Shown here piece after piece: positions 55,732 through 63,962 of a DNA stretch of 64,000 nt (positions are counted from its first letter, which is position 1; each line of letters begins with the position of its first letter). A model generated the notes under the pieces. It searched no databases and had not been told where the DNA came from. It saw nothing but the letters and a program-made list of their open reading frames with translations. The stretch spans positions 62,001 to 126,000 of the forward strand of contig NZ_AVPG01000004.1 of NCBI RefSeq assembly GCF_000775615.1, read 5' to 3'. The position numbers and the translations under genes were made by a program. The DNA is from Pontibacillus litoralis JSM 072002 (GTDB taxonomy: Bacteria; Bacillota; Bacilli; Bacillales; BH030062).

Positions 55732-58584
55732 CTATCTTCTAAAACTATTTTCTATATTGAAATTTCTGTTTTGTTCTACAGTAATATCTTCTACAAATTC
55801 AGTAAATTTCGTTCGACCTATTCTCACATTTATATAGGCTGGTTGCTTTGTATTTAAGTTCACATCAGTATTCACAGCCGTTTGTACTTGAGCCACACTT
55901 CTATGCCTAATACTTCTTAAGCTAGAAGTAATTTGTGATCTTCTTATCTGCATATCGGGTCTGATGCTGTTGTTGGCTACTTCTGCTAGTTTTGCTGTTT
56001 TTCTTTGAATAGGCTTTTTCGCTCGTTTAATAGATTGGCCTATAGGTCCGGCAAAGTCCATACGATGAATATCCCGTAATGGTCCAGTTTTTGCCGGGGA
56101 AAACGGGAAAAAGTCTCGCACAGCACCGACAATATCTTCTGTTATACCTACTACTTTGTCCTTCATTGCTATAAGACCGTCACCTAAACTACTAATAATC
56201 TTCTTACCACTTTCGTACAAAGAAAAGTTGTCAAAGAAACTTTTAATTCCGTCCCAAGTGTCTTCGATACCTTCTTTGATATTGTCTCCTACGTCCATAA
56301 CTGCATCAAACATATCCTTAAATTTGTTTTTTACTTTATTAACGATTTTACCTAGGATACTGCTAAAAAAGCTCTTTATACTGTTCCAGATACTTTTTAT
56401 TAAAGTAGATATTGCTCTTGTGATGTTGCTTATTGCAGACTTCATGCCTTGGAAATCACCTTTAACAAGTGCCTTAATAAACTTTAATACACTGCTAAAG
56501 AACGATTTAATAAACGTCCAAATAGATTTAATGATGTTCCAAGCCATCGTTGTATATTGCTTGATAACATATGCAATCGCCGGAAACTTATCTTGTATAT
56601 AGCTCCAGATTTTTGATACCTTTTTAACGATCCAAGATGATATTTTATTCCACGTCTTAATCGTCCATTTTTTCACTTTATCCCAGTTCGCGATTACAAG
56701 AGCGACAAGACCTATGATAGTTGCAATGACCCAACCAACAGGACCTAAAGCAATAAACCAAGAAGCAGCCATTCGGGCGGCATGAAATAATGATTTAACC
56801 GCCATAAGTGCCCATCTGGCGATAAACTTAATTGACGTGGCAATCATTTTTGCTAAAGCGATGGCCATCTTTTTCCCTGTAGCTATTGTCCAGGCTAACG
56901 CTATGCGACCAGCATTGAATATTGCCTTCGCGCCCATCAAAGTCCATCTGGCTATAAATATAATTGAGTTTGCAATCATTTTTGCTATAGCTACAACCAT
57001 CTTTTTCCCCGTAGCTATTGTCCAGGCTAATGCCATACGACCAGCGTTAAAAAGTGCTTTTACCCCCATCATTGTCCACCTGGCGATAAACTTTGCTGAA
57101 CCCGCTATGAAATTAGCTACTGTCTTAAAGGTCTGCACCACAAAATTTTTCAGTGAAGCAATCATCATCTTTACACCAGTGACAACTTTAGCCCGCATCA
57201 TACCAGTGGCTTTCCATATTCCAGTGGCCATACCACCAAATGCTGCCTTGGTTAGCAGTATAAACGGTATTAAAGCCATAAGTACTCCACTTAACGACAA
57301 TACAACTGCAACCACTTGGCCAATTGCCGGGTGATTATCCATTAAGGCTGTTGTAAACTCTAAAAAAGCATTCACTATATCTAATATTTTTGAACCTAAT
57401 GGTGCCATGCCTTTTCCTAATTCAATAAGAAACGCGGTGATGTTGCCAATTAGTGCGATTACTTTTGGGCCATTCTCTTTTACATAATCGATAAAGTCAT
57501 GAAATGCTTTAGAATCTTTTAATCCTGCAGTCCAGTCTGAGAATTTTTTAGTGAGACTTACTAATCCTCCTTGCATATCAGTAGATAAAGGACCAAATGC
57601 AACCATTAAGTTCATAATACCTTGCATGACATTACCGAAAGTTTTACCTAAAGCGATCATCGCTGGACCAACATTTGCATTTAAAAATGAAATAAATTCT
57701 TTAAACTCTTTCGTTTTCATTGATTTACTTAAACTCTTAGAAAGTGTATCAACCGCTTTAACTGCACCCTGAAAAGCCGGCTCTAACTGCTTTAGTAGCT
57801 TTTTTAATCCATTTAAACTGCGAACAAAAATATCCATTACTGGCTTTTCGAATTGCTTTGCGAATTTACTCCAGAACTTACTGAATGATTGAAGTGACTT
57901 TAACCCTTTTTGCTGCTCTTTGGACAACCCTGCCGTAGCTTGTTTAATCTGTTTTGTTATCTCTGCACGTTCCTCTAAGTCACTTGTATTCGCTAATTGT
58001 TCTCGTAATTTTTTAATATCTCCATTAGCTGTAAAGACATCATTTAGAGCGCTAGTAGCGACTGATCCAAAAGCAACAGCTCCTGTTCCAGCTGCCGCAA
58101 ATGAGGTCGTTAATCCACCGAGCGCAGCAGTTAAACTAGCAATAATCGGAGATAGTGCCGGCAAGACTGAAATTAATCCACCTTTAAAAGCGTTGCCTGC
58201 AACAGTACCAACTGATTGAATAGTGTTCGCAATCCTGTCCATAGATCTGTGGAATTTATCTACCCTAGCCTCTATCGGAATAACAACTTTGTCATTTAAA
58301 GATGTTTTCATCTTCTGAAGCAAGCCCATTTTACGCTTAGCTTCTGATGTATCTGCATCTATTTCCATTTCAGCTTTTGTCTTATCTTTTGCAAAAGCAT
58401 TCAATGTTGCACGTGCCTTCTTAAGATTTCGCTGTAAAGGTCTAGTATCAGCATCCACTTCAGTATCTTCTACACTTTCCGATTCTCGTTTGAACTTCTC
58501 CGTCACTCTTTTTGCTGCTTGGATTGCTTTTCGGTATTTGCTTACATTTGCTTTTAATTCAGCTTCAATCGAATAATTGGCCAT
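55732..58584 (-). CDS. tail tape measure protein
   Basis: 950 aa from the ATG at 58584 (AAAGGGGTGATG upstream). An N-terminal coiled-coil (NVSKYRKAIQAAKRVTEKFK), Ala/Ser-rich helices, several membrane-like segments near 430-680, and a C-terminal FPFSPAKTGPLRDIHRMD motif are typical. Its length sets the tail length. It contains three near-identical 44-residue repeats. It starts 4 bases after the chaperone reading frame ends. Confidence 0.93.
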   Translation of the reverse strand: MANYSIEAELKANVSKYRKAIQAAKRVTEKFKRESESVEDTEVDADTRPLQRNLKKARATLNAFAKDKTKAEMEIDADTSEAKRKMGLLQKMKTSLNDKVVIPIEARVDKFHRSMDRIANTIQSVGTVAGNAFKGGLISVLPALSPIIASLTAALGGLTTSFAAAGTGAVAFGSVATSALNDVFTANGDIKKLREQLANTSDLEERAEITKQIKQATAGLSKEQQKGLKSLQSFSKFWSKFAKQFEKPVMDIFVRSLNGLKKLLKQLEPAFQGAVKAVDTLSKSLSKSMKTKEFKEFISFLNANVGPAMIALGKTFGNVMQGIMNLMVAFGPLSTDMQGGLVSLTKKFSDWTAGLKDSKAFHDFIDYVKENGPKVIALIGNITAFLIELGKGMAPLGSKILDIVNAFLEFTTALMDNHPAIGQVVAVVLSLSGVLMALIPFILLTKAAFGGMATGIWKATGMMRAKVVTGVKMMIASLKNFVVQTFKTVANFIAGSAKFIARWTMMGVKALFNAGRMALAWTIATGKKMVVAIAKMIANSIIFIARWTLMGAKAIFNAGRIALAWTIATGKKMAIALAKMIATSIKFIARWALMAVKSLFHAARMAASWFIALGPVGWVIATIIGLVALVIANWDKVKKWTIKTWNKISSWIVKKVSKIWSYIQDKFPAIAYVIKQYTTMAWNIIKSIWTFIKSFFSSVLKFIKALVKGDFQGMKSAISNITRAISTLIKSIWNSIKSFFSSILGKIVNKVKNKFKDMFDAVMDVGDNIKEGIEDTWDGIKSFFDNFSLYESGKKIISSLGDGLIAMKDKVVGITEDIVGAVRDFFPFSPAKTGPLRDIHRMDFAGPIGQSIKRAKKPIQRKTAKLAEVANNSIRPDMQIRRSQITSSLRSIRHRSVAQVQTAVNTDVNLNTKQPAYINVRIGRTKFTEFVEDITVEQNRNFNIENSFRR
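56740..57090 (-). repeat. 132-base tandem repeats in the tape measure gene
   Basis: Repeats start at 57090, 56958 and 56826 (- strand), exactly 132 bases apart; the third is incomplete. Each begins FIARW and includes LFNAG-type and ALAWTIATGKKM segments (44 aa). Confidence 0.85.
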
Positions 58585-58588
58585 TGCA

Positions 58589-58930
58589 TCACCCCTTTCT
58601 ACTGTTGTGTTGAAGTGCAATTTGAGCAGGGGATAGGTGATTTATTGGGAAATCTTCTTTCTCCGCGCCAACCAGCTCATCATCTACTTCTTTTAAAATC
58701 TTTTCGTAGTCGAAGAAATCCTTAAAGCTTTTAAAGACATATTCTTCTTTCGGTTTCTTCTCTGTGCCCGTGTTTTTAGTCGCACTCGCATTCCTTGTAA
58801 GAAAAGCTATTTTATGCATTTTATACTCTTCATCAATTTCTTTGTATTCTTGCGCATATCGTTTGTAATGGAACTCCGATAATGTCATCAATTCCACATC
58901 TCTTAATCGTTCCATTCCAAGCTTACGCAT
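58589..58930 (-). CDS. tail assembly chaperone, downstream frame (gpT-like)
   Basis: 113 aa if started at its own ATG, but the frame is open upstream and encodes GLTYNEIVIYAMRKLGM before that ATG, which looks like continuous protein. No ribosome site precedes the ATG. It is in the -1 frame relative to the preceding gene, as in lambda G/GT. So it is probably made as a fusion by frameshifting. Confidence 0.72.
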   Translation of the reverse strand: MRKLGMERLRDVELMTLSEFHYKRYAQEYKEIDEEYKMHKIAFLTRNASATKNTGTEKKPKEEYVFKSFKDFFDYEKILKEVDDELVGAEKEDFPINHLSPAQIALQHNSRKG

Positions 58931-58956
58931 TGCATAGATAACAATTTCGTTATACG

Positions 58957-59328
58957 TTAAGCCTCTTTCGGCTCCTGAGTTTTCGTTTTCATATCTTTTG
59001 GAACTAGATTTCGGGTCATAGGTCGCTTTCCCAATTCTTCAATCACTTGTTCTCCAAATTCTTCAAATCCTTGATTCTCCGCAATATCATCAAGAACCTG
59101 TTCTAAGTCCTCATACGTTTTAGGTGACTTATTATCATGCGCTGTAGCCGCCTTAATAATCTTAGATAAACCGACAATGTTTCCTGTCTGTAGTTTAGGT
59201 ATAAGTAATTCTAAACCTTCCCCTAAACTAGCTCCTTCTATTTCAAACCCTAGCTCTTTATCAATCTCCGTTAACGTTCTAAGTCCGAATGAAAGCTCAA
59301 TCTCTTTGCCATTAAAGTTAATATACAT
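58957..59328 (-). CDS. tail assembly chaperone, upstream frame (gpG-like)
   Basis: 123 aa. Helical acidic protein (MYINFNGKEIELSFGLRTLT, ELGFEIEGASLGEGLELLIP) between the major tail protein and the tape measure, the position of gpG. Its last codons contain CCAAAAG (59001-58995) and other A-rich stretches where a -1 slip could join it to the next frame. Confidence 0.82.
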   Translation of the reverse strand: MYINFNGKEIELSFGLRTLTEIDKELGFEIEGASLGEGLELLIPKLQTGNIVGLSKIIKAATAHDNKSPKTYEDLEQVLDDIAENQGFEEFGEQVIEELGKRPMTRNLVPKDMKTKTQEPKEA

Positions 59329-59357
59329 AATTCAATTCCACCTTTTTAGAAATTATA

Positions 59358-59381
59358 AAAGAGAGGACTTCTCCTCTCTTT
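59358..59381 (-). terminator. hairpin after the major tail gene
   Basis: A 10-bp perfect stem AAAGAGAGGA / TCCTCTCTTT with a 4-base loop and a short T run (TTTTATAATTT) on the - strand. It overlaps the stop codon and would lower expression of the later tail genes relative to the abundant tube protein. Confidence 0.7.
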
Positions 59382-59937
59382 AAGCCAATGGTTCTGTTTG
59401 ATTAACTGCCCCTAGCCCATCATCTGCAGGATCTTCCGCTAATACATCATGAAAAACGTACGATAATGTGTCTATGTCTCCTTCAGGCAGCGTAACAAAT
59501 CCTTTTTGTCTAATCCCTTCTGTAATAAATGTACCCTCTACTTCCGGGTCATCTTCAGTAGGATTCGTTGCTTCCCATTCAGAAATATACCCTTGTCTAT
59601 ATTCTGCTGCGAATTGAGTTACAGTCTCTGCACCACTGTCATCTACTTTCTTATCCGCTAAATCCACTTCCCACATTTCAACCGGAAAATCCTCTACAAT
59701 TGAATCTTCCAGCATCGTAAATGTTGGGTCTTTGACCGACTGTAGAGCTGTAATGCTCACTTCATCCTCCAGCGCTGATGACCCTGATACTGCACCATCT
59801 TTCGTTTGTGTTTTTTCCCTGTCTCTAGTATAAGATTTACTATGCTCTGTTTGAAACACTAATTTTGCTGCTTCCGATGCCTCACCAAGCTTACGAAAAT
59901 ATAATACCTTGTGTACACCGTTTGCGATTTTCCCCAT
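59380..59937 (-). CDS. major tail tube protein (TP901-1 / phi13 type)
   Basis: 185 aa, acidic. KTKDGAVSGSSALEDEVSIT-type core (KTQTKDGAVSGSSALED) and RQGYISEWEATNP are those of the phi13/TP901-1 major tail protein. The normal position between tail terminator and chaperones supports it. RBS AGGGAGG before the ATG. Confidence 0.9.
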   Translation of the reverse strand: MGKIANGVHKVLYFRKLGEASEAAKLVFQTEHSKSYTRDREKTQTKDGAVSGSSALEDEVSITALQSVKDPTFTMLEDSIVEDFPVEMWEVDLADKKVDDSGAETVTQFAAEYRQGYISEWEATNPTEDDPEVEGTFITEGIRQKGFVTLPEGDIDTLSYVFHDVLAEDPADDGLGAVNQTEPLA

Positions 59938-59949
59938 TTTGTTCCCTCC

Positions 59950-60339
59950 CTATGTTAGTTTGTATTCAACTTGAATAATGCCGTGTAGCAAATTATCATT
60001 GGTTGTGTTGTCATAGATTTCATTAGATTGCAGTTCCTCTAGCTTTATATAATAATTTTTTAAACGAGTTAGTTTCCTTAAGGATGTTTCTAATTGATCC
60101 ATCATTCCTGAAAACAGCGCTCGATCATTTGCATAGCCCCAAACGTGTATCGTCTGCGATATTCGTCCTGTAATAATCCCTTTATTATTAATCACATCAG
60201 TGCTGTTAGATTCTCCAACATGTACAAATGGATAAGTAAGTCCTGGGCTACTAACAGGAGCATAATCAATTGTTTGGTATCCGAGGTCTGTTGATATTTG
60301 AAATACTACATTAAACAGTTGTATTTTGGGTGATAGCAT
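59950..60339 (-). CDS. tail completion / terminator protein (DUF3168-like)
   Basis: 129 aa. PFVHVGESNSTDVINNKG and the HVWGYANDRALFSGMMDQLE stretch match the small tail-terminator family. It sits between the gp10-like protein and the major tail protein. Probably caps the tail tube at the head end. Confidence 0.75.
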   Translation of the reverse strand: MLSPKIQLFNVVFQISTDLGYQTIDYAPVSSPGLTYPFVHVGESNSTDVINNKGIITGRISQTIHVWGYANDRALFSGMMDQLETSLRKLTRLKNYYIKLEELQSNEIYDNTTNDNLLHGIIQVEYKLT

Positions 60340-60347
60340 TTATCCAC

Positions 60348-60695
60348 CTACTTCACTAATCGATCTAGATCTTCTAAAAACCTCTTTCTTTGTAGCAAGA
60401 AAGAATCTCTCATAAACCATGTTGCATCCATGAAACGTGTCCCATAATTCAAGTAGGCTGCATAATCTGATCCAGCTATCGTCCGATACTGCATACTACC
60501 TACTTTTATTGTTTTCGTATGCCTTGCCGTGTGTCCTGTCCAATAGCCCTTATCGAACCTCTGTCTTTCGTTTTCTAGTGTTTCATCCGTCATCTCGATG
60601 GTGTTAAATTTAACAACTTTATCAACATCATCCTCAATGCCTTCATCCATACGCTCTAATTGAGCAAGCAGTTCATTTAATCCATCTAACTCCAT
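60348..60695 (-). CDS. HK97 gp10-like protein
   Basis: 115 aa. ELDGLNELLAQLERM at the start, WTGHTARHTKTIKVG, and AYLNYGTRFMDATWFMRDSFL are typical of the gp10 family of minor tail/neck proteins. Overlaps the preceding gene end by 10 bases. Confidence 0.85.
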   Translation of the reverse strand: MELDGLNELLAQLERMDEGIEDDVDKVVKFNTIEMTDETLENERQRFDKGYWTGHTARHTKTIKVGSMQYRTIAGSDYAAYLNYGTRFMDATWFMRDSFLLQRKRFLEDLDRLVK

Positions 60696-60997
60696 TCACT
60701 TACTCCTTCTAAATAAAAAACGCTCTCTGACTTATAAGGAATATGCCGGAGAACGTTATATTTTTGACCTTCAATGACTGCTTTATCTGCATAATCCTTA
60801 TACGGTCGTTGTAAGCGCACTGTAGCGACTTTTTTATTAAGTGAACCAAATACCGCCGCCGTCTTTTCTAACGTCACAGGCGAAGCATTACAAGGCAATA
60901 ACACCCCTTCATCGACTATTACTTCATTCTTACCAGTCTCCGGGTTGTATCCTCTTCCTAGTGTCTTATGAAGCTTCACTCTATCGGTATAACGCAT
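60686..60997 (-). CDS. phage head closure protein
   Basis: 103 aa, mainly beta. MRYTDRVKLHKTLGRGYNPE, CNASPVTLEKTAAVFG and GQKYNVLRHIPYKSE fit head-closure (gp16 of SPP1-like) proteins. Shares a base with the connector stop before it. Confidence 0.8.
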   Translation of the reverse strand: MRYTDRVKLHKTLGRGYNPETGKNEVIVDEGVLLPCNASPVTLEKTAAVFGSLNKKVATVRLQRPYKDYADKAVIEGQKYNVLRHIPYKSESVFYLEGVSEWS

Positions 60998-61332
60998 TAG
61001 AAAAAGACCACCCTTCCCTTCTTTTCTTCCTGTTTTGGAATGTAAGCACTTAGAATCGACAAATAAGGAGCAAAGTCATCCTCTTTATAAGTGACTGAAT
61101 GCCCCTCTACTGATTCTGATTTCATTCCCTCACTTCCACGTCTTTGGAAACGAGAAATAGATAGCTCCTCAATAATGAAATTCAGTTCTTCTGGTATGGT
61201 AGTTAAATCGGTATATTGCTTCAGCCACAATTTTAAATGCGCTGTGGTATTTGCAATAATGATTTCCAACGCTTTATCTTGTAGTTCATCATTGATTCCC
61301 AAAACAATTTTCATATTATCAAGTATGGTCAT
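60997..61332 (-). CDS. head-tail connector protein
   Basis: 111 aa, helical. MTILDNMKIVLGINDELQDKAL, IIANTTAHLKLWLKQY and RFQRRGSEGMKSESVEGHSV are typical of the gp6/Phage_connect_1 family. It lies between the capsid and head-closure genes, as expected. Confidence 0.83.
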   Translation of the reverse strand: MTILDNMKIVLGINDELQDKALEIIIANTTAHLKLWLKQYTDLTTIPEELNFIIEELSISRFQRRGSEGMKSESVEGHSVTYKEDDFAPYLSILSAYIPKQEEKKGRVVFF

Positions 61333-61337
61333 AAGAG

Positions 61338-61631
61338 TTACCTCAATTCCTGTTCAGCCTGGAATGCTTTTTCTTTTCCTTTGACCTTATCACCATTTGA
61401 TAGTGTATAAGTGCCACCACCCACGTGTTTAGGATATTCTTCTTTCTCTTGTTCTGAAGCATCTATTACAACATTAAAAGGTTCGATCACTGGTTCTTTC
61501 AAATCATTATTACTTGACGATAATTCTTCTACACGTTCTTTAGTCACTTGGCCGCGATAAGGATAGTTATCTCCTTTTTTATATGCATGACGTGTGTGTA
61601 CATCTTTAAAGCTTGTTAAAACTCTATACAT
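61338..61631 (-). CDS. uncharacterised small phage protein
   Basis: 97 aa. MYRVLTSFKDVHTRHAYKKG and RGQVTKERVEELSSS suggest a short beta/helix domain of the kind found between capsid and connector genes. I do not recognise a function. GGAGG precedes the ATG. Confidence 0.7.
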   Translation of the reverse strand: MYRVLTSFKDVHTRHAYKKGDNYPYRGQVTKERVEELSSSNNDLKEPVIEPFNVVIDASEQEKEEYPKHVGGGTYTLSNGDKVKGKEKAFQAEQELR

Positions 61632-61650
61632 ACAATTATCCTCCCTTTAA

Positions 61651-62589
61651 TTAAGCTTCAGGTTGGGACGCAGGCTGCAGCTTAGCAAACGCATTATCAT
61701 TCACAATCATCACTGCAACATCCATTGTTGCGCGCATCGCTACCATTTCTCGCTCAAACAAGTTGATTGGATTGCCATCTTGATCTGTAATAGTTGAGAT
61801 AGTACCTTCTTCCGCTAGTTTGTAAGAGATATCAAAAGGAATACCGTAATACAATTGGTCAAAGTCACCAGTGTATAAAGTGCCTTTTTTCATGCTCGTA
61901 GACTTAAGATTTACAACTGGTAGACCATCAATTTTTTTAGCAGAACGATCGTAAATAGGTTGCTGCAAGTTCCCTTCACCAACTGTAGCTTGACGTAAAG
62001 CAGTAGCATTTTGGTTTTTGGATATAAACGCATTGGCTTCAAAGTCACTCTCAAGCAGATGATCCTCCATGGAAAGTATGTTACTACCTGTAATCTCCCC
62101 TTCTACAATATGCCCTGCATTTGTTACGGATTGCTCAATAGATTGAGAGAATGGGTTATTTATATTAAGAATACCTGCTTCATCAAACTTTTTATAAAAT
62201 GCTTCACTAATTTTAGGGCGCATTTTTTCAAAGAAGTCGGACATGCTGTATTGCAAATATTCTCGTGAAACAGGTAGGATAACCCCAAGCTTTTTCGCTG
62301 TCATAGTGATTTTTAACCATTTAGCTTTAGAAGTTTGAATTCTTTCCCCTTCATTAACCCAATAAGCTCCCGGTCCTTCTGCAAAGTAATCAAAGGTTTT
62401 CTCTTGCTTGTCCATTTCTTCATAAACACCAAGCTGCATAATCTTAGAATTCTGCATTACATCTTGCATAATAAGGGTGCCTTGTTCTTTTGGAATAACC
62501 CCATCTTTTGAATCGCTCATCATAACATTGTCAGGGTTAAACGTTTGCTGTCCAAAGAACTGCAAATTTAATTTCATTTTTTTACTCAT
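61651..62589 (-). CDS. major capsid protein, HK97 fold
   Basis: 312 aa. It opens MSKKMKLNLQFFG, then GPGAYWVNEGERIQTSKAKW, ITMTAKKLGVILPVSREYLQ and LPVVNLKSTSMKKGTLYTGD, which fit HK97-type capsid proteins of Firmicutes phages. A ribosome site AGGAGG precedes the ATG. It follows the scaffold-like gene by 19 bases. Confidence 0.9.
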   Translation of the reverse strand: MSKKMKLNLQFFGQQTFNPDNVMMSDSKDGVIPKEQGTLIMQDVMQNSKIMQLGVYEEMDKQEKTFDYFAEGPGAYWVNEGERIQTSKAKWLKITMTAKKLGVILPVSREYLQYSMSDFFEKMRPKISEAFYKKFDEAGILNINNPFSQSIEQSVTNAGHIVEGEITGSNILSMEDHLLESDFEANAFISKNQNATALRQATVGEGNLQQPIYDRSAKKIDGLPVVNLKSTSMKKGTLYTGDFDQLYYGIPFDISYKLAEEGTISTITDQDGNPINLFEREMVAMRATMDVAVMIVNDNAFAKLQPASQPEA

Positions 62590-62608
62590 AAAATACTTCC
62601 TCCTCTTT

Positions 62609-63202
62609 CTATATGATTCTTGCTTGTTTGGCCATATCAGCTCGTGAGTTATGTCCTGATTTTTTGTGTCCTTTAAACGACTGACTTCTTTCAGGTGGAT
62701 CTTGTCTTAGCTTTTCTTTTACTGCATTATTCACAGCTTCATCAAAAACTTTTTTTATGTTGGAGATGGAATCTTTAATTTTTTCATTGTCACCTAAATG
62801 AATGAGCGATTCTGCAAATTCTGTAGGCAATCCATCTTCTTTCAAATCAGTTACAATTTCTGAATGCAGCTGTTTTTGATTAAGTTCACGTTCCCGTTGT
62901 TCTAACTGCTTCATGCGTTTTTCATAATCAGCTTGTTGTTTTTCTTGTGCTGTCATCTTTGCATATTCCGCAGCATCTTGTTTCGCTTTATTAATCTCAT
63001 CCTGTTTTTGCTTTTCAAACTTTTCTTGTTGTTTTTTCAAAGCACTTTCTACAGCTTTGCTGATTTTACTATCAACTTCAGATTGAGTAAAAGTTTCCTT
63101 CCCTGGGTCACCTTTTGGATCAACTAATGGTTCAATTGGGTCTGGGTCACCTTCCGCAAAATGCTGCAGATTCAATTTCAATGGTTTTATTGTTTTAAGC
63201 AT
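62609..63202 (-). CDS. DUF4355-like scaffold protein
   Basis: 197 aa from the ATG at 63202 (GGAGG upstream). LKTIKPLKLNLQHFAEGD, then a coiled-coil, Lys/Glu/Gln-rich middle (KKQQEKFEKQKQDEINKAKQ) and a basic tail. This is the layout of capsid scaffold proteins that precede the major capsid gene. The N-terminal KLNLQ-F peptide is shared with the capsid protein. Confidence 0.8.
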   Translation of the reverse strand: MLKTIKPLKLNLQHFAEGDPDPIEPLVDPKGDPGKETFTQSEVDSKISKAVESALKKQQEKFEKQKQDEINKAKQDAAEYAKMTAQEKQQADYEKRMKQLEQRERELNQKQLHSEIVTDLKEDGLPTEFAESLIHLGDNEKIKDSISNIKKVFDEAVNNAVKEKLRQDPPERSQSFKGHKKSGHNSRADMAKQARII

Positions 63203-63226
63203 TTCTTTTCCTCCTACCCCACACAC

Positions 63227-63399
63227 GCACTATTCACTATCCATTTCAATGCATTAAAAAAAAGCCCCAGACACGCCATGTAAGCCCATCTACGACCTTT
63301 TTAATGTATTTACTCTATTAAGTTATGAATGCCCGTGTACGATTGATTTTTGCATAATAAAAAGCCCTGTTTATAACGTCTGTTGGCTAAAGACGGGTG
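63227..63399 (-). other. gap upstream of the scaffold gene with T-rich segments
   Basis: No gene. On the - strand a run of GGGGC then eight T (63265-63260 side) and a second segment GGGCTTTTTATT follow G/C-rich, hairpin-prone sequence, with a CGTCT / AGACG stem near 63380. It may hold a terminator for the upstream gene and a leader for the capsid transcript. Confidence 0.4.
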
Positions 63400-63660
63400 T
63401 TATTCAACTACTTCCCAATCCTCCGACAACATGTCAGTCTGTGAAGCTATCCATCCTATTTGAATTTGATTTGATGTAGTTTTGATGGCTAACACATCGA
63501 CTATTGTAGGTTCACCTAGATATTCACCGTACCCATACCCTAAAGTTCCTTGTAAATCAGTTCCTTTAATCAAAAATATAAACTGATTCTTTCCATTCCA
63601 GCCTGTACGACTAACTCTTTTTCCTGCTTTTAAACATTCTAACGCTTCACCAAAATTCAT
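63400..63660 (-). CDS. DUF2829 protein, Thoeris anti-defence (Tad2)-like
   Basis: 86 aa, near-complete match in length and motif to DUF2829: MNFGEALECLKAGKRVSRTG then WNGKNQFIFLI, and the C-terminal GWIASQTDMLSEDWEVVE. Tad2 proteins of this family bind the Thoeris signal molecule and block that defence. In this prophage it lies between capsid-side genes. Function here is inferred from the family; not all DUF2829 members have been tested. Confidence 0.83.
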   Translation of the reverse strand: MNFGEALECLKAGKRVSRTGWNGKNQFIFLIKGTDLQGTLGYGYGEYLGEPTIVDVLAIKTTSNQIQIGWIASQTDMLSEDWEVVE

Positions 63661-63671
63661 TTAATCACTCC

Positions 63672-63962
63672 TTAATCAAAGTTGTACGGAAATAAAATCT
63701 TGTCTTCTAATTTTTTTCCGTTTTCTTTATCTTGTGTTTTCAACTTTTCGAAAACATCATATGTTTCTTCTAAAAAACCATATTCCCCAGTTACTGGATT
63801 TCCATTGCCATCATCAATTAACCTGCTAATAACAAGCTTTGTTCTATCTTCACAAGAACTGTATAAGTTAATGTATCTTATGAGCGAAATTTCTTTGCCG
63901 TTTACAAATACCTTCCCATCTGAGGGTAAATCTGTATCGAATTCAATTCTTACTCTCGGCAT
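63672..63962 (-). CDS. uncharacterised phage protein
   Basis: 96 aa. MPRVRIEFDTDLPSDGKVFV and TGEYGFLEETYDVFEKL; no family recognised. TAGGAG precedes the ATG. Downstream neighbour is the Tad2-like gene, 11 bases away. Upstream, an open frame ending EEVEIKTR with stop TAG at 63975-63973 may be the end of another phage gene reaching beyond the window. Confidence 0.65.
   Translation of the reverse strand: MPRVRIEFDTDLPSDGKVFVNGKEISLIRYINLYSSCEDRTKLVISRLIDDGNGNPVTGEYGFLEETYDVFEKLKTQDKENGKKLEDKILFPYNFD

Noticed and set aside
56156-57334. 148- and 165-codon + strand frames opposite the tape measure gene
   Set aside because: Antisense shadows of a low-complexity Ala/Ile/Lys-rich gene; no start signals.
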